Shown here piece by piece: positions 9,420 to 22,531 of a stretch of DNA of 62,492 bases; the stretch's first letter is position 1; every line of letters begins with the position of its first letter. This DNA is from Rhizaria sp. SCN 62-66 (Eukaryota > Rhizaria, unplaced). The translations under genes and the position numbers were made by a program. Under the pieces are notes generated by a model that saw nothing but the letters and a program-made list of their open reading frames with translations, was not told the origin of the DNA and searched no databases. The DNA lies in contig MEDY01000148.1 of NCBI GenBank assembly GCA_001724265.1, positions 1-62,492 on the forward strand, given 5' to 3'.

Positions 9420-12400
9420 TTAATTTTCAACAAAATGAAGCACTTCAGCGACGACAGCAGCAGTCTCTTGTGATGCCCCCGTTGCCGCGGCCGCTGCGGC
9501 CAACCGCGCAGCCGCTGCGCTGCCTGCAACAAACGGTTTTTGCAGCAACACACGCTCCATCAGTGCACACTCTGCACGCGAGAGCTGTGAGCTGAGCATG
9601 AACAGTCGCGCCATCGACGTTTCCGACACAATCGCAGGCGAAACAGTCTCAGTCTCAGTTGCGTTGATGTTTTTGGAACTGTACTGATTATGAATAAACA
9701 GCAAATGACGCGCTGCCTGTGAAAGGGCGCGTTTCACAGCGTCAGAACGCATAAAATCTCTATCAGAGCTGCTCGTGTTGTTCCTGTCGTCGTTCATCTT
9801 GACAGTGATGAGGAGTGTGGTCAGATTGGCTGGCGAGTCCAGCACCGTTGACAACAGCGCCAAGCCGCCGTCAAGTAAAGTTGGCTCAGTTGACTGCGCT
9901 TGCGATAAGTCCGTCAGAAGCGCCGGAACTAACTCTTGCAACAGGGTCTCATCCAAGTCTTTCGCGCTGTTGCTGCTCGTGGACTTTGTCGAGGCAACGG
10001 CCCCCCTGGCGCCACCCTTGGCGCGCCCAAGCGTCTCGCGCGCGTCCGCACCACCCGCCACAGAAAAAACCACAGTCGCCGAGCGTAGTACACGCAGTGC
10101 AAGGCCGCGCAGCGCGGGCAACACACTCGCACCCCAGTCGGACTGTGTCGGCAACGCTTGCGGGATGTCCGTGGTGACCGCGCCGAGCACGGTCACACCG
10201 GCGGCCAGCGACGCCGCGTAGCACACGTTGAGCACGCTGTGCGTCACGGGGGCGAGATACGGGTGCAATGCAGCAGCGCGGCGCACGAGCTCCCGGTCGG
10301 CGTGCCACACACTGCTGACGGTTGAGTCTGCGGTACTTGGACCAGAAACAGCGAGACACCAGCGGTGCGCATCAAGAGCAATGGCATGAGCGACGGATGT
10401 AAGAGCCGACTGCGCCTGCGCAGCAACAAGCGCGGGAAGAAGCACAGACGCGCACCACGCAACGCACCGCGCAGCTGACGCAGTTGCCGCAGCGACGCTA
10501 GGGCCGGACTCATTGTTTGCCTCATCATTGTTGTCACTGTTCTTCGCAGCTGTGAGCACTGAGAGCGCAAGCGCAGCAACGTCAGGCGCGTTCGCCAGCA
10601 GCTGCGGCAGAATTGGTGCAAGCGTGAACGCTGACGCCGCAGTCTCCGCTACCGTGCACGCCGCCACAGCCTTGGCCTCAGCCGCTGCGGCTTCGCTGGC
10701 AATGCGAGCAATAATAGCATCAGATGTTACCTCCTTGGACGGAGTGCTAGGGTCAGTGAAAGGGACAGTCGCAGAGGCGAGCGTCGACGCGGACGAGAGC
10801 GGCGCGCTTACACCAAGAAGCAAGAGAGTAAGGGCGGCTTGGGTTCCAGCCGCGAGGCTCTCCGAGTCAAACCCCGAGTATATACCAGTATCAGCACCAT
10901 AGACCTTTGCAGTTGCAGTCGTTGTCGTGGAGTCGACACCTGCAGCCGCTGCGGCCAGCGGCACGATCGCGGAGAACCGCCCAGGTGCGTCGGCAAGCAA
11001 CACGCCACTGTGGGGCAACGCACGCGCGCGGGCACTGGGCAACGCTGACGAAATCACACCACCCGACGCGGAGGCCGAACTCCCCTGCAACAATTCTTCA
11101 TTCGCTGGAGTTGATGCAGTTGCCGAAACGTGCGCATTGCTAGTCGTGACATGGACAGCGGTGGACGACAGCAATGGCATCGACACGGCAACGCTTGTGT
11201 TGGAGTGCGTTGTCGTGGGAAGTGACGGCAGGTGCATCGCACCAGAGCCAGTGATGTTGACCCTCCGCAACACGCGTGCCCACAACGAGCGCACCTGGTT
11301 CCGACTGGCTCTGACATCAGCAACACTCACACTTGGCGTGAGCACCGATGCGGCTGTAATAGCAGCGGCAAGCAGGGCCACCGACGCAGTGGCGTCGGCC
11401 CAGCTCGCTGTTGTCACCAGCCGCTGCCTCCACTTCTGGTTGTGCACCCCCTTAGACGAAGATGTAAGTCCCTCCTTCGGCAGAGGCGCACTGGGAGTAA
11501 GGTGCAACATTGTGCCCAAGTGATGAGCAATGGTCGCGCCGGTGCCGGCGTGGCGGCTGAGCAAAGACCAAAGACGCTCACCGTCATTTGCAGTGGAGAT
11601 GATCAGGGCGCACGTGCGCGTGAGTACAATCAACGCGCGAGTCAGCGCGAGCGCTAAGCCACTGTGCTAACTCTTGTTCCCGCTATTCTGGGCATTCGCA
11701 TCCGCCAAAGCAGTCTGCTTTTGGAGCTGCGCGTGCGTAGAGAGCAACTGCAGCCTGCGGCGGGTTGCGCGGCGGTCGCCACGGCTCACGCCACGGCTAA
11801 CACTGCCGTTGCTCGTCCTCTGAACGCCAGATACAGTGGTTGCAGCAACGCCTGCGATGTTGCTCGAGGGCGCAACAGTTGCCGCTGTCACGGCGACGCT
11901 ATCCGCCGAGGTTGCGCTGCTGTTCGTCGGGGATTGCGATATACTCGAAGTCAGAGGATTGAAGGGTGCCGCATCGGCGGAAAGCGTCGATGTGCTAAGA
12001 CTGAGTGGTGAGGCACTTACATCGGTGACAAGTTGCTGGTCGGAGCCATCACCGCCGTCATTTTCATTCTCACGTTCCACTGTTGCTGTATCCCCAGTCA
12101 CTACATTCACATCTTTATCGGCGGGCACGCGAGCATCCGTTTTGCCATCGCTGACATCACTCACGCGCATGTGCGCAAATGCAACGAGGTTTGTCATCAC
12201 AGCCGCAGTCGCCACCAACAGTGCTGGCAGGGCCGCCGCAGCAGCATCAGGGTCTGCGCGCGCCGCTTGCGCGACACTACTCCAACCGGAACCAGCGCGA
12301 GCACTGGCGACTGCAACTGCAACGGCGGCAGATGCAAGTCCGTGGCCACCGGGCGTCACACACACATCCCGTGCAAGCGCCTCCGTAGTGTCATTCGCGG

Positions 12401-12807
12401 TTGCGGCGACAACAACAGCATTCGCTGAGGCTACAGCGGCAACACGGTGTGTAGCGTCAGTGCTTGTGCTGTTGTGCGTGAGCGCGAGAGTAAGTGCGCG
12501 AGCCGCCGAGGCAACATGCGAAAACGCACCAGTGGATGCGATTGAGTCGCACTCAACAGCATCACCGTTCTTTTCTTCGAGACCAGCGTCCGCGTCAGCT
12601 GCACTCCTGGTTTTCTCAGTGTCACCGTCGCCAGCGACAGTGGCAGCAGCCTCGGCAAACTCAGCTGCAGCCAGCGCTTCAGCGCGCCTGGCAGTCGTCT
12701 TGTTCTTCTTCTTGAGGCGCAGGTGGTACTTGCGCGCCGCGATAGCGCCCGCCACGGCCTCGGTCACAATCGCGGGGTCACTGTACGGGCCCTGACCTTG
12801 TTGTTGC

Positions 12808-12839
<32 letters not shown>

Positions 12840-13353
12840 AAACTGCGCGTCGGCACCAACAGCAGACGTACTTGCCGCCGCCTCAACGGCATCTGCGCCG
12901 TTATTGGTGGCAACCGCAGCGGCACCAGAGCCCACGTTCGCCCCATTCGGGACATTAACACTGTTGCTCTTGCGCCGCTTGGCGCGCCACTCCTTTTCCC
13001 GCGCCACGTGCTCGGCAGTGCGCAGGTGCGCGAGCACTGCGGCGGCACCCACGCCGGCCGCGGCGCCGCACGCACGGCACCGCATGCGCGTCGGGCGCCG
13101 CGGGTATGAGATGAGCCCTGAAGTTAAGCCGCTGCCGGAGCCGGAGCCCGGGGAGGTCACGCTCCCGCCCTGGGAGGCGACGACGCCGCTAGGGGACGCG
13201 GTGACGCTGCCGGTCGCGCTCGGCACAGGCAGCGCTGCAGTGTTCAGCAGCGCGGCAGCTGCTGCGGCATCTGTGGCGCCAGCGGTAGGCGTCGCGGCGC
13301 GCGACGGCATCGCAGACACGGGGACACTGGCGTTCACAGAAGTCACTCCATTG

Positions 13354-13398
<45 letters not shown>

Positions 13399-16300
13399 AC
13401 GGTGACGATGCGCACGCTCTTCTTCGTCGTGGTCGCGGGGCTGTTACTGCTGCTGCTGTTGGTGGCCGGGATAAACACACTGGAGCCGGGGACTGCGCTG
13501 AGCACTGTGGTGACAGCCGCAGGGACGAACGACGGCGACGATGCCAACAAAGCAGAGACACCAGTTGAAGGGTTCGCATCGAGAGTGGAAGAGCTCGCTG
13601 TGGTGGTTTCAGCGCTGTGGGCTGCGAACATCGCTTTCCCCCGGGCGGTCGTCGTGGTGGGAGTCACGGGGAACTCGTATGAGCTGCTGAACACTTGCTG
13701 GTGTTGTTGCTGCTGAGCTGAGCTCGACGCCGTGTCAACAGACAGACTGGGCTTGCTCGTCGCGGGTGCACTGTTATCGGCATTAGCGTTGCCGCTGCTC
13801 AAGTCGGCATCAACGGTGACACGCGGCGCGCCCGACGCCGCCTCAGCGGCAGCCTTGGCGGCTGCGGCAGCCGCCTTGGCTGCAGACGCCACAGCTGCTG
13901 CAGCGCGGGCCGCGGCCTTGGCAGTGCCACCGGCGGCCAGCGCTGCGTGTCCGCCGGCTTCGCGAATGACTTGCCTCCGTGCCGCGGCCTCGACGAGCTT
14001 GCCCTCGATCGCGTCCGCGCCGCGGGCGGCCTCCTCCTCGGCCAGCTCCCTGCGGCGCCGTGCCGCGCTCTGCCGGGCCTCGCTGAGCGTCGCTTCCCCG
14101 CCGCCGCCAGCAGCCCCGCCGCCGGTGCCGGCGAGCGCGCCCGTGCCCGCGCGCGCACCGCCGCCGCGCGCAGCAGAGATGGCGGCCTCGCGGCGCTCGC
14201 GGCCGGCCTCGAGCCGCTCGGCCAGCGCGCGCCGCAGCCGCATGCGCCGCGCAAACTGGTGGAAGGCCGCCTCTTGGACCTTGGCCAGGTCGTCGGCAGC
14301 CTTGTCGCGCACGGCCTGCAGGTGCGCGCGGTGCGCAGCGGCCGCGCGGGCCAGGCGCGCGTCGGTCGACTGCCGCAGCCGCAGCAGGCGCGCGGCGACG
14401 GAGGACGTCTCGGCCGCCGTCGCGCGCGCTGCGGCCACGCGCGCGCGCAGCACAGAAACAATGCCGCTGCCGCCGGCATTGCCAGCTGTGCCATTCTCGA
14501 CGACTTGAGGAGAGTCCTCGCCCTCAGCGTGGTCGACAGCAGCACTGCTAGCGACGCTCCCTATGGCAACCGCGGGAGATTCTGTGTCGACGCGAGCAGA
14601 CGTGCTGTTCGCGAGGAGGTTCAGATCCGAGAGGGGTGGCAACTGGGGCAGCATCAAGTACCCGGCGGGGGCGGCAACCTGCGACTGCTGCTGTTGCTGC
14701 TGCTGGGAGAGCAGCATGCGTTGCTGCTGCAGCTGGTAGTGCTGGTACAGCTGCGGCGACGGATACGGGAAACCACCAGTAGCGGCGCTCGCCGCAGCGC
14801 TATTGCAATTGATACGTGCATCTGTTGAACTCGCGCTCGCAGATACCCGCTGCTGTTGCTGTTGATGTTGATGGAGAAGCAGCGCTTGCTGCTGCTGTTG
14901 CTGTTGTTGTTGCTGAAGCATGAACAGCTGCTGCTGCTGGTACTGTAGCACGTCAGCATCCGTGTACGTACCCCCGAAGTTGTAAGTGCTGCTGAGATCC
15001 CCCCAGTGGAATCCAGGCAAAGAGGACGACTGGTAGTAGGTATTGCCCATGTCGTTGCTGTAGGCATAGCCGGCGCCATTGTCATATCCATACGTTTTAT
15101 CGTAAGCGTTGTAGTAGTTGTAACCGTAGCCGGAGCTGTAGCCATTAGTGGCAAGATCATTACCAATACCCAGGCCGAGACCGAACGAAAAGTTGTTTCC
15201 GGTGCCCACGGCGGTATTCGTTAAAGCACGCGCCGCGGCGTTGGCGTTGTGGTTGTAGGAGCCAAACAAAAGCGCCGGGTGCTGATGCCGCGCAGACTGC
15301 AGAGCACGAGCACCAACTCTAGTCGAGCTCGCACTCGCGTCGCGAGCGCTGACCGCAGGAGAGACGACATTCGCTGCCGACGGTGTGCCGACGGCAGCAT
15401 CATCGCTTGCGCTGTTGACATCGGTTTTAGCAATAGCCAGGTTGCCTGCCGTGTTGTTGTTGCTTGCGTAGTCGTAGTACGCGTTGTTTGCATTGCCGGT
15501 GCCGTTGTCGTAGTTGTTGGCCCACGTGAGCGTGTCATTCAAATAGCTCTGATGTAAGTAGCTCTGGTGCAAGTAGCTTTGCTGCAGGTAAGCCTGCGAC
15601 TGCAGGTGTGCGCGCCAGTCACTGCTAATCGTGCTGTTGAGCCACTGCGACTGCGCTTGGTCCGTTGCACTGCCACTGACATCGCCCGTGCTCGCGGCAA
15701 CATTCTCACTTAGAGTATTGTTATCATTCGCCATCGCTGTAATAATGTCACCAGCAACAGCAGCAGATGCACTCACCGCGTTGCTCGTGTGCGGGCTCAA
15801 AATGTGGCTGTTAGCGCCAGCTATCGCGGCCGTTGTTGTCGACTCGAGCAGCGGCAAGTTCGCCGCCGACAACGACATCGACATCGACATCGACTGTGAT
15901 TGTGGGCCGCCGTCACTCAACACGCTCGCCGTACTGCCCCACAAATCTTCACCGGCCGACAACCTCGTGTCCACGCCAAGCGGCTTAACTTCGGAAACGG
16001 ACGGGCGACCCGACGGAGACGCCACTGCAGCAGCAGCGCTCGCGACCGTGAGCGGCGGCGACTGCGGCCGCGAGTGCGGCGCATAGTGACTCGCAGAAGA
16101 CACATATCCGTGGGTGCCGGCGGTAACGCCTGTGCTGCTGCCCAGGCCCGCACTGGCGCTCACGCCCGCGTTTGCGCTGGCACTGGCGCTAGCACTGGGG
16201 GAGAAGAGCCGGCGGCTGTTTGGCGTCGCGCGCGGCGATGGCGACGGACGCGAAAAGAGCGAGACGTGCCGTTGTCGCAGCGGCGTCGTCACCGTGCTGC

Positions 16301-19300
16301 CGCCACCACCTGGCGCGTGGCCCGCAGCCGCGCTGCTCCCGACAATGTTGCCCGATGCGTCGCCCTCTGCTGTTGTGAGGGAGTGGCCGCTGTGGGGCGC
16401 GCCGTGCGAGGCCTTAGGCGTCGTCGGCGCGACGCCACCATGGCTGTGGCCGTGGGCGTAGCCGTGGGCAGCGTGCGAGTGACTGTGGGTCGGCGTGGGC
16501 CGGAGGCGCGGCGAGCCCTCGCGCGAGGCCCCGACGCGCAGCGCACTGAGGCTGTGCGTCGCGGTAACGGGCGTGCCAGTGCCACTGCCGCTGCCGCTGC
16601 CGCCGCGACTGCGCGTGCTGCCGTGGGGAGCGTTGGCGCCACTGACGCTCCCGCTGCGCTCACGGTCGCGCTCGCGGTCGCTGCCAGCGTGGTCGCGGCC
16701 GCTTGCGGAGGCATCCGCACTGTTCACTGTTTTGTTGGCGCCGCCGACAGAGGTCGAGCTCGTGCCAGTGCTGTCTGTTAGCGTCAGCGCCGGAAGACCG
16801 CTCTTGTGCACTGCCGCGTCGCCACCGTACGCCGCCCCAGTACTGCCCGTGTCGTTAGCGAAGACACTCGCGGATGCAGAGCGCGGCGCAACCACCGGCG
16901 ACGACTGTGCGGCGCCCGCCGCGGCCGCGGAAGTTAAGCCGCTCGAGAGAAGGTGCACCCAGCCGCGCGCGCCGGAGCCGCGCGTTTGCCACGTGACCTC
17001 GACGTCGTCACCAGCTCCAGTCGACGCGTCGTTATTGTTGACAATGTCGGCGTCGGCGCGGTTGTTGCTGTTGCGGCGTGAGCTCTTGTTATCGGTATGA
17101 ACAGCGTTGTTTGAGTCTCCGGGATCAGTCGCAGTTGGCGTCGTGTTGCGGGCAACCGGGGCCGCTGTTGGAGAAGTCACTTCCGCAGGACTAGAGCTAG
17201 AGCTAGGAGTGCTACCGCTCGCAGTTGCGACAGCGGGGACGTGCGCACCTTTGCTTACAGACTGCGCCTGTGACCGCGACTGGGACAGCGACGGCTGCAG
17301 CAAGCCCTGGGGCAGCGACCCGCGCGCGGGCAGCGATAGAGTCGGCTGCAGGGCCAGGGCCAGCGGCAACACAGGGATGCGAGGCCCCTTGAGCGTGTAG
17401 ATGGGCGCCTGCAGCGACGCAGTCTCGGTGTCATCGTGGCTGTCGCTCCGGCCAAGCGCGACACCGTTAGCTGCAGAGGAGGCAGCAGGGGACTTTGTGG
17501 GTGCTGCGTTTCCGCTGCCCGAGACAGTGTCAACCTTAGTGGCCTTGCTAGCAGTGTTCGCAGCCAAATCGCTTTGTTCACGCAGCGAACTCGACTGACT
17601 CTGAGCGGCGACAGCGTTCGTGTCCCCGTTGGCTTTAGCGGTTACGTTGCTGTTGAGCCCACTCAAGCTGTTGCGCGCCTTGGTTTTGATTATGATCGGC
17701 GTCGACGACAAGTAGCCGCCACCGCTGTCGTCGTCACCGGGCGGCGATGCGAAGAAACGCGTAATCTCAATGCCGCCGCCACTCTCGAACGTGGAGTAGC
17801 CGTGCAACTCGCCCGTTTGCTCAGCGTCATTATTCGGGGCAGGGCGACTTGCGGCGCCGGCATCAGTAGACTTGCCGTTGCTGCTCTGTCGCCGCGAAAG
17901 CGTCTTCTTAACGCCCATGCCAGTGCTTCCGTTTGCATTGTTGACAAGTGTTGTGACATCATCGTCGTCGATATCAATAGACTCTTCAAGAGTCGCAAAA
18001 ACGTCGTCATCGTCGTCGTCATCATCATCATCGTCATCAATAGCGTCCATGTCGTCATGGTTGCGATCATCACTGTGCTGCTCATCGTCATCCTCACCGC
18101 CATCGACATTCCCCGCCGCCCGCGCCGCCGCCGCCGCCTCTGTGGCTGCCGCGTCGGCAACAAGGTCGTCAACGTCGGCGTCTTGCTTCAGACGTGACTG
18201 CAACCGCATCACAGCGGCCGCAGCCGCCGCGGCCTCGGCGTCGGCCTCCGCTTCCGCTTCAGCCTCAGTTTCGGACTCGTTCGCAGCCGCAGCCGTCGCG
18301 TTCAGAGCCGTCGGAGTTGCAGCCGCAGTTGCCGCAGGCTCAGTATTCGAGCTGGGGTTGCTGGACGCTAACGAGGGAGTAACTTTTCTGACGCGCGGCT
18401 TGGCTTCAGATTCATACGGCTTAACTTCGGCATCGGCGTACTCGCGCGCACGGCGGCGAAGATTTGTCGACAACACAAGCGTAAGCGCGTCGTCGTCAAA
18501 AGTTAAGCCGCCACCCCCATGACCGTGACTGCCACTCGTCGGCGTTGCGTGCCGTGACAGTGTGACGCCGCTCGCGGCAGTCGCCGCCCCTGCAGTTGAC
18601 GCTGCCGCGTGCTGCGGTTGAGATTGCTGCTGCTTCTCACTGGCGTCGCTAATCGCCGCCGTCGAGATGCTGAGATTTGCGGTGCTTAGGTTCGACGCGC
18701 TGAGGTGCGACTCGCCCTGCTCGGGCACCGGGGAGAGCGGGTCTTCTCTAGTGCTCGCGCCCAGCTTCGCGCTCGCTGCACTGGAAGCAGCAGAGCGCTT
18801 CTTTTGCTGCGGCGGCTGCGGTAGCCGACCGGTGGCAACATGCATGCTGGCAAACGCGCCGCTATTCGCGTTAATCTTGACGCTGCCAGTGCTGATGCCC
18901 GCATGAACAGTGCTGCTGGTGGTGGGGTTGTGTTGCGAGAGCAGTGCTTCCTCCTCTTCGTCGTCGTCTTGATACGAGCGCTTGCTCGCCGCAGTGACGC
19001 CGTTCGTCGCACAGCTGATGACACCGGAACTCAGAGACGGCGCGGCCGCGGGACGGCTCTCAATTTGGCCGAGAGCGTGACTCTCATCCTTGTTGCGGCG
19101 ACCGTTGTCAGCAGAAGTCTGCGACTTCTGCTCTGATTTTGCGCGAATCACCGCTTGCTGCCACATTGCCTGCGCCTCAGCCTGCGTCAGCGTCTCAGTC
19201 TGACTCAGAAGATGTTGCACTCGACTCGCCCCCACACGGCCCGGGGCTGTCTCCGCCGCTGCCGCTGTTTGTGGAGCGACGGATAACAGCGCGCGCACCA

Positions 19301-21053
19301 GCACTTGGGCCTGCGTCAGCGGCGCTTGTTTGCCCGATAGCGAGCTGTGCGGCTGCGTGCGCTGCGACTGTGTTGTCTGTGATTGTACATTCTGTGACTG
19401 CGAGCTGTGTAGCTGTTGGAGCTGTGCATTGGGACTAATTTTGCCAGATACGACATCAGCATATGAAACAGCAGCTCGACCAGACACATATGAGTTCGGC
19501 TGAGCATTCCCGTTTACGTCCACATCCAAGTGTGTGTGAGGACTCGTGTCCGCGTCGTTGTTGTCACTTGTCGTGTCAGCCTCAAGGAGCTTCGCAGCGC
19601 GCGCGCGGGCCCGAGCGCGGGAGCGAGAGCTCTTACTCGCACCAGCGCCAGCGCCAGTGCGTTCGCCGACATTCGCAGCAGTCTCCCCGGCCACACCCTC
19701 AGTATCGGCATTGGCATCGCCCGGCCGTGCACTATAAGCAGGGTGAGTGTACACAGGCGCGGGGGTGTAGCCATTGCCGAACTGACCGTTGGCAAAGTGA
19801 CCGTGAGCGAAGGAACCGTGTGCATACGGGCCTTGACCGTACGCAGGGGGGTAGCTGGGAGCATACGGGTGACCATGGGCATAGCCGTTCGGAGCAAACC
19901 CATATGTAGGATGTTGCTGTTGCTGCTGCTGTTGTTGCTGATACATCATATGAGGCGGCATATTGTAAGGGTGGCTGTTGTACACGTGATGCATGTGAGG
20001 GGGATGCTGCGGATGCATGTAAGGGGGCGGCATGCGTGCGTTGTACTGATGCACCACCGGCCCTCTGGCGTAGTTGTGATTGCTATAGCTATTGTTGTAC
20101 TGGCCGCTGTTCATGCTCATACTGGTGGCCATGTTTGCATTCGCAGGCACTGCGCTAAAAGCAGCTGAAGTGGGGCTGCTGGAGTCGTTCGCAGCAGGGC
20201 CACCAGCAGCAGGGCCGCCCACAGCAGGGCCGCCCACAGCAGGGCCGCCGGCAGCTGGGGCGCTGGCAGCTGTGTTGCTCACAGCGGGAGCTGCAGCAGG
20301 GAGACTGGCGTTGCTGCTCTGCGCGGTAGTGGTACTACTTGCACTGCTAACGCTGCTGGTGTGAGCGCCAGTGTACGTGGGCGCCGGAGAGTACGGCGCA
20401 GTGCCGTAGCCGCCGACACTGCTGCTGTTGCTGACATACGGCGGATACTGCTGTTGCTGCATGTAAGGGTGCGGCGGCTGCTGCATGTACGGGTGCGGGC
20501 CGAACATGTAAGCGGGATGCGGCCCCATGTAAGGGGGGTGCGGGCCCTGCATGTAAGGGTGTTGCTGTTGCGGCAGCTGGTACGCCGACCGGTGGGGGCC
20601 GTGCACCGCCCCGCTGCCAGGGTTTACCCCTGTGGTCCCAACAGCTTGATTCGCACTGCTGTAGCCGTGGCCATTAATTTGACTGTGGTGGCGGCTGTGG
20701 CTAGGGCTGTGCGAGTGCCCATAGGCGTGATGCTGTTGCGCGTAGCCGTGCAGAAGCCCGTTGGCAGCCACCACGCTGGGCGCGGCGCCCGGGTTGCCGC
20801 CGATAACGAGGCCCCCGCCACCGCCGCCGCTGTTGCTGTTGCCTGCGTTGCCGCCAGTGTTGCGCGGACCGCGGGCTGGGAAGGGCTGGCTATGCGGTGA
20901 CTGCGGCTGGACGCGGGCGCGGCGCAACGGCGAGTGCTGGGCTACCGCGTTATCTGCGATCTGTGGCGTGTGGATCGTCGGGGGAGGTGCTGGGGTCGCG
21001 GGCGCCGCGAGCGCTGCACGAGGCGGCGCCGGCTTCGAGAGGGCTTGCTTCAT
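9420..21053 (-). CDS. Giant SCAPER-like zinc-finger/coiled-coil protein with one in-frame TAG
   Basis: A single minus-strand frame runs from ATG at 21053 to TAA at 9420-9422 (3,877 codons), broken only by TAG at 11667-11669 (codon 3129). Human SCAPER is an ER-associated cyclin A/CDK2-binding protein of about 1,400 residues. The match rests on three features in SCAPER order. First, a charged coiled coil at about residues 2,195-2,270 reads HLQAVRDKAADDLAKVQEAA, like SCAPER's helix ending in KVNEIAF. Second, a U1-type zinc finger at about 2,655-2,690 has C-x2-C-x13-H-x5-H (CRAC...HLRTAEH). Third, a helical ARM-like C-terminus lies largely beyond the TAG. The N-terminal about 2,150 residues are low complexity (Gln, Ala, Ser, His/Pro/Tyr repeats). 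A TTTTCTAG acceptor lies about 30 bases before the ATG. A weak in-frame 87-base intron (GTTGCT...CACAG) could remove the TAG. Family assignment is likely, not certain. Confidence 0.65.
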
Positions 21054-21404
21054 TGGTGCGTCCAGAGGTCGCTGTCGAAGTACCTAGAAAACATAAAAAA
21101 GGGAAATAAATCATCAACACATGGGTCTTTGTATGCAACGTATAATTTAGACAGTGACGGTCAGGGTATATCAGTCGGCGATGCCAAGTTCAAAAACTCA
21201 AACAGGTCGCCACCACCAGCCGTCAACCACCACAACGGTCCGTTATTTCGAGGACCTCGCTAGGTCTTCACTTTGCAAGTCTGCCCTGACATATCCTGAT
21301 CGTCAAAGTTCTTTGCAACCGCAATATACGAAGTAGCAATGACTTATTTACTCTCTCTCTATTTTCTTTATCCCTCATTTGTCATTTTCATTTCCTTATC
21401 GCAG
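21054..21404. other. Divergent promoter region between the SCAPER-like gene and DRC8
   Basis: 350 bases separate two divergent start codons. The DRC8 side ends in a long pyrimidine-rich tract and CGCAG directly abutting its ATG. The other side has TTTTCTAG about 30 bases before the SCAPER-like ATG. No core promoter motif recognised. Confidence 0.4.
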
Positions 21405-22018
21405 ATGTCAAGCACGACTCAGCACGCTGCTGAGCGTAAGCGCATCAAGGCTGCTTTCGAGCTCTTTGACCGCGACAACAAGGGCACATGCTCTCGCGAG
21501 TAAGTCACACAACAATACGTGAATGAAGTTTCACTTTAGGTTTTCCTTATCACCAAATACCCTGATCTTCCTGACTATCCCCTTCGTTGTTCTTTTGCTC
21601 ACAAACGATTGCTCATGTCTCTTCGCCACTTGTTATCCCTCACAGCGACATTGGCACGATCATGCGCTACCTGGGCGTGTTCCCCACCGAGGAAGAGCTT
21701 GTGGCGGATATTCTGCCGCAGCTGTGCGCGGATGGCGACTCGCTGAACATCAAGTTCCGGACCTTCGAGCCGCTGATGCTGCGCGTCATGGTGGAGCAGC
21801 ACTACGAGGCCGACACCGAGGAAACGCTGCTGCAGGCGTTCCGCACGCTCGACCCCGAGGGCCGGCAGTACATCGACGAGGCGACGATGATGGAGTTCCT
21901 TACCGAGGGCGAGTTCGGCTTCAAGGAGAAGGAGATCGAGGATTTCATGCGCGTGGCCAAGGACCCCGAGACCGGGCTCATCCACTACGAGGACTACATC
22001 GCCCTCCTCACTTCATAA
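21405..22018 (+). CDS. Dynein regulatory complex protein 8 (EFCAB2-like EF-hand protein)
   Basis: Two exons (21405-21499 and 21646-22018, donor GTAAGT, acceptor CACAG) give 155 residues ending in TAA. DRC8/EFCAB2 is a calmodulin-like subunit of the nexin-dynein regulatory complex of motile axonemes. Supporting sequence: AERKRIKAAFELFDRDNKGT at the N-terminus, IGTIMRYLGVFPTEEEL (family: IGTIIRSLGCCPTE), FRTLDPEGRQYIDEATMMEF, FLTEGEFGFKEKEIEDFMR and IHYEDYIALL at the end. EF-hand 1 keeps acidic positions (DRDNKGTCSRDD); the later hands are degenerate, as in the family. Length agrees with EFCAB2. A plain calmodulin or centrin is less likely given the TEGE motif. The ATG follows CGCAG with no gap, an odd placement. 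Confidence 0.82.
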
Positions 22019-22531
22019 GCACGACATTTCACAGCAACCACGTACAACAACAGAACCACCACATGATATCTATTTGCATGATGATTTGGCTCGGTTTCAA
22101 AGCGTTTTAGTGCGCCTCTAAGCTGCTCGAGTTACTCAGGTAGGAAAGTTTGTTTTGTATTTGTTTGTTTTCGTTTGTTTGTTTTTTTGTTTAGACAGTT
22201 ATTTTAGTTTGTTATTTGTGAAAATACTATAAGTAGTAGAACAAAGTAAAAGAAGAAAAAAAGCTACATATCATATCAATCATTGCCACTCGAAACAGTG
22301 AGCCAATGAGTGCACGAGCAAAGTGAGAGCTTTGTGTCAACAATAATACACGCAGTACTTAGTCATCTCTTAACAACGACCGAGTCTTCACGTTATCATC
22401 ACTGAGGACACATACGTGCTCGCAGCTCATCACTTGCACACCTCACACCCCCTCTTGGCACTCTGCTTGGCTGGCTGCTGCTGCTCACCACAGTCAAAGA
22501 CAGCGGCGAGACGGTTCGTTCGACTGCGCAC
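22019..22531. other. Convergent 3' intergenic region between DRC8 and PSMB1
   Basis: AT-rich, with a T-rich block (TTTGTTTGTTTTCGTTTGTT near 22158) and A-rich sequence near 22250. It probably holds the 3' UTRs of both converging genes. No gene seen. Confidence 0.5.

Noticed and set aside
11836-20364. Many long plus-strand open frames (for example 11836-12795, 12904-13716) opposite the SCAPER-like gene
   Set aside because: GC-rich low-complexity coding DNA leaves few stop codons on the other strand. These frames lack domains and change every few hundred bases, while the minus frame is continuous.
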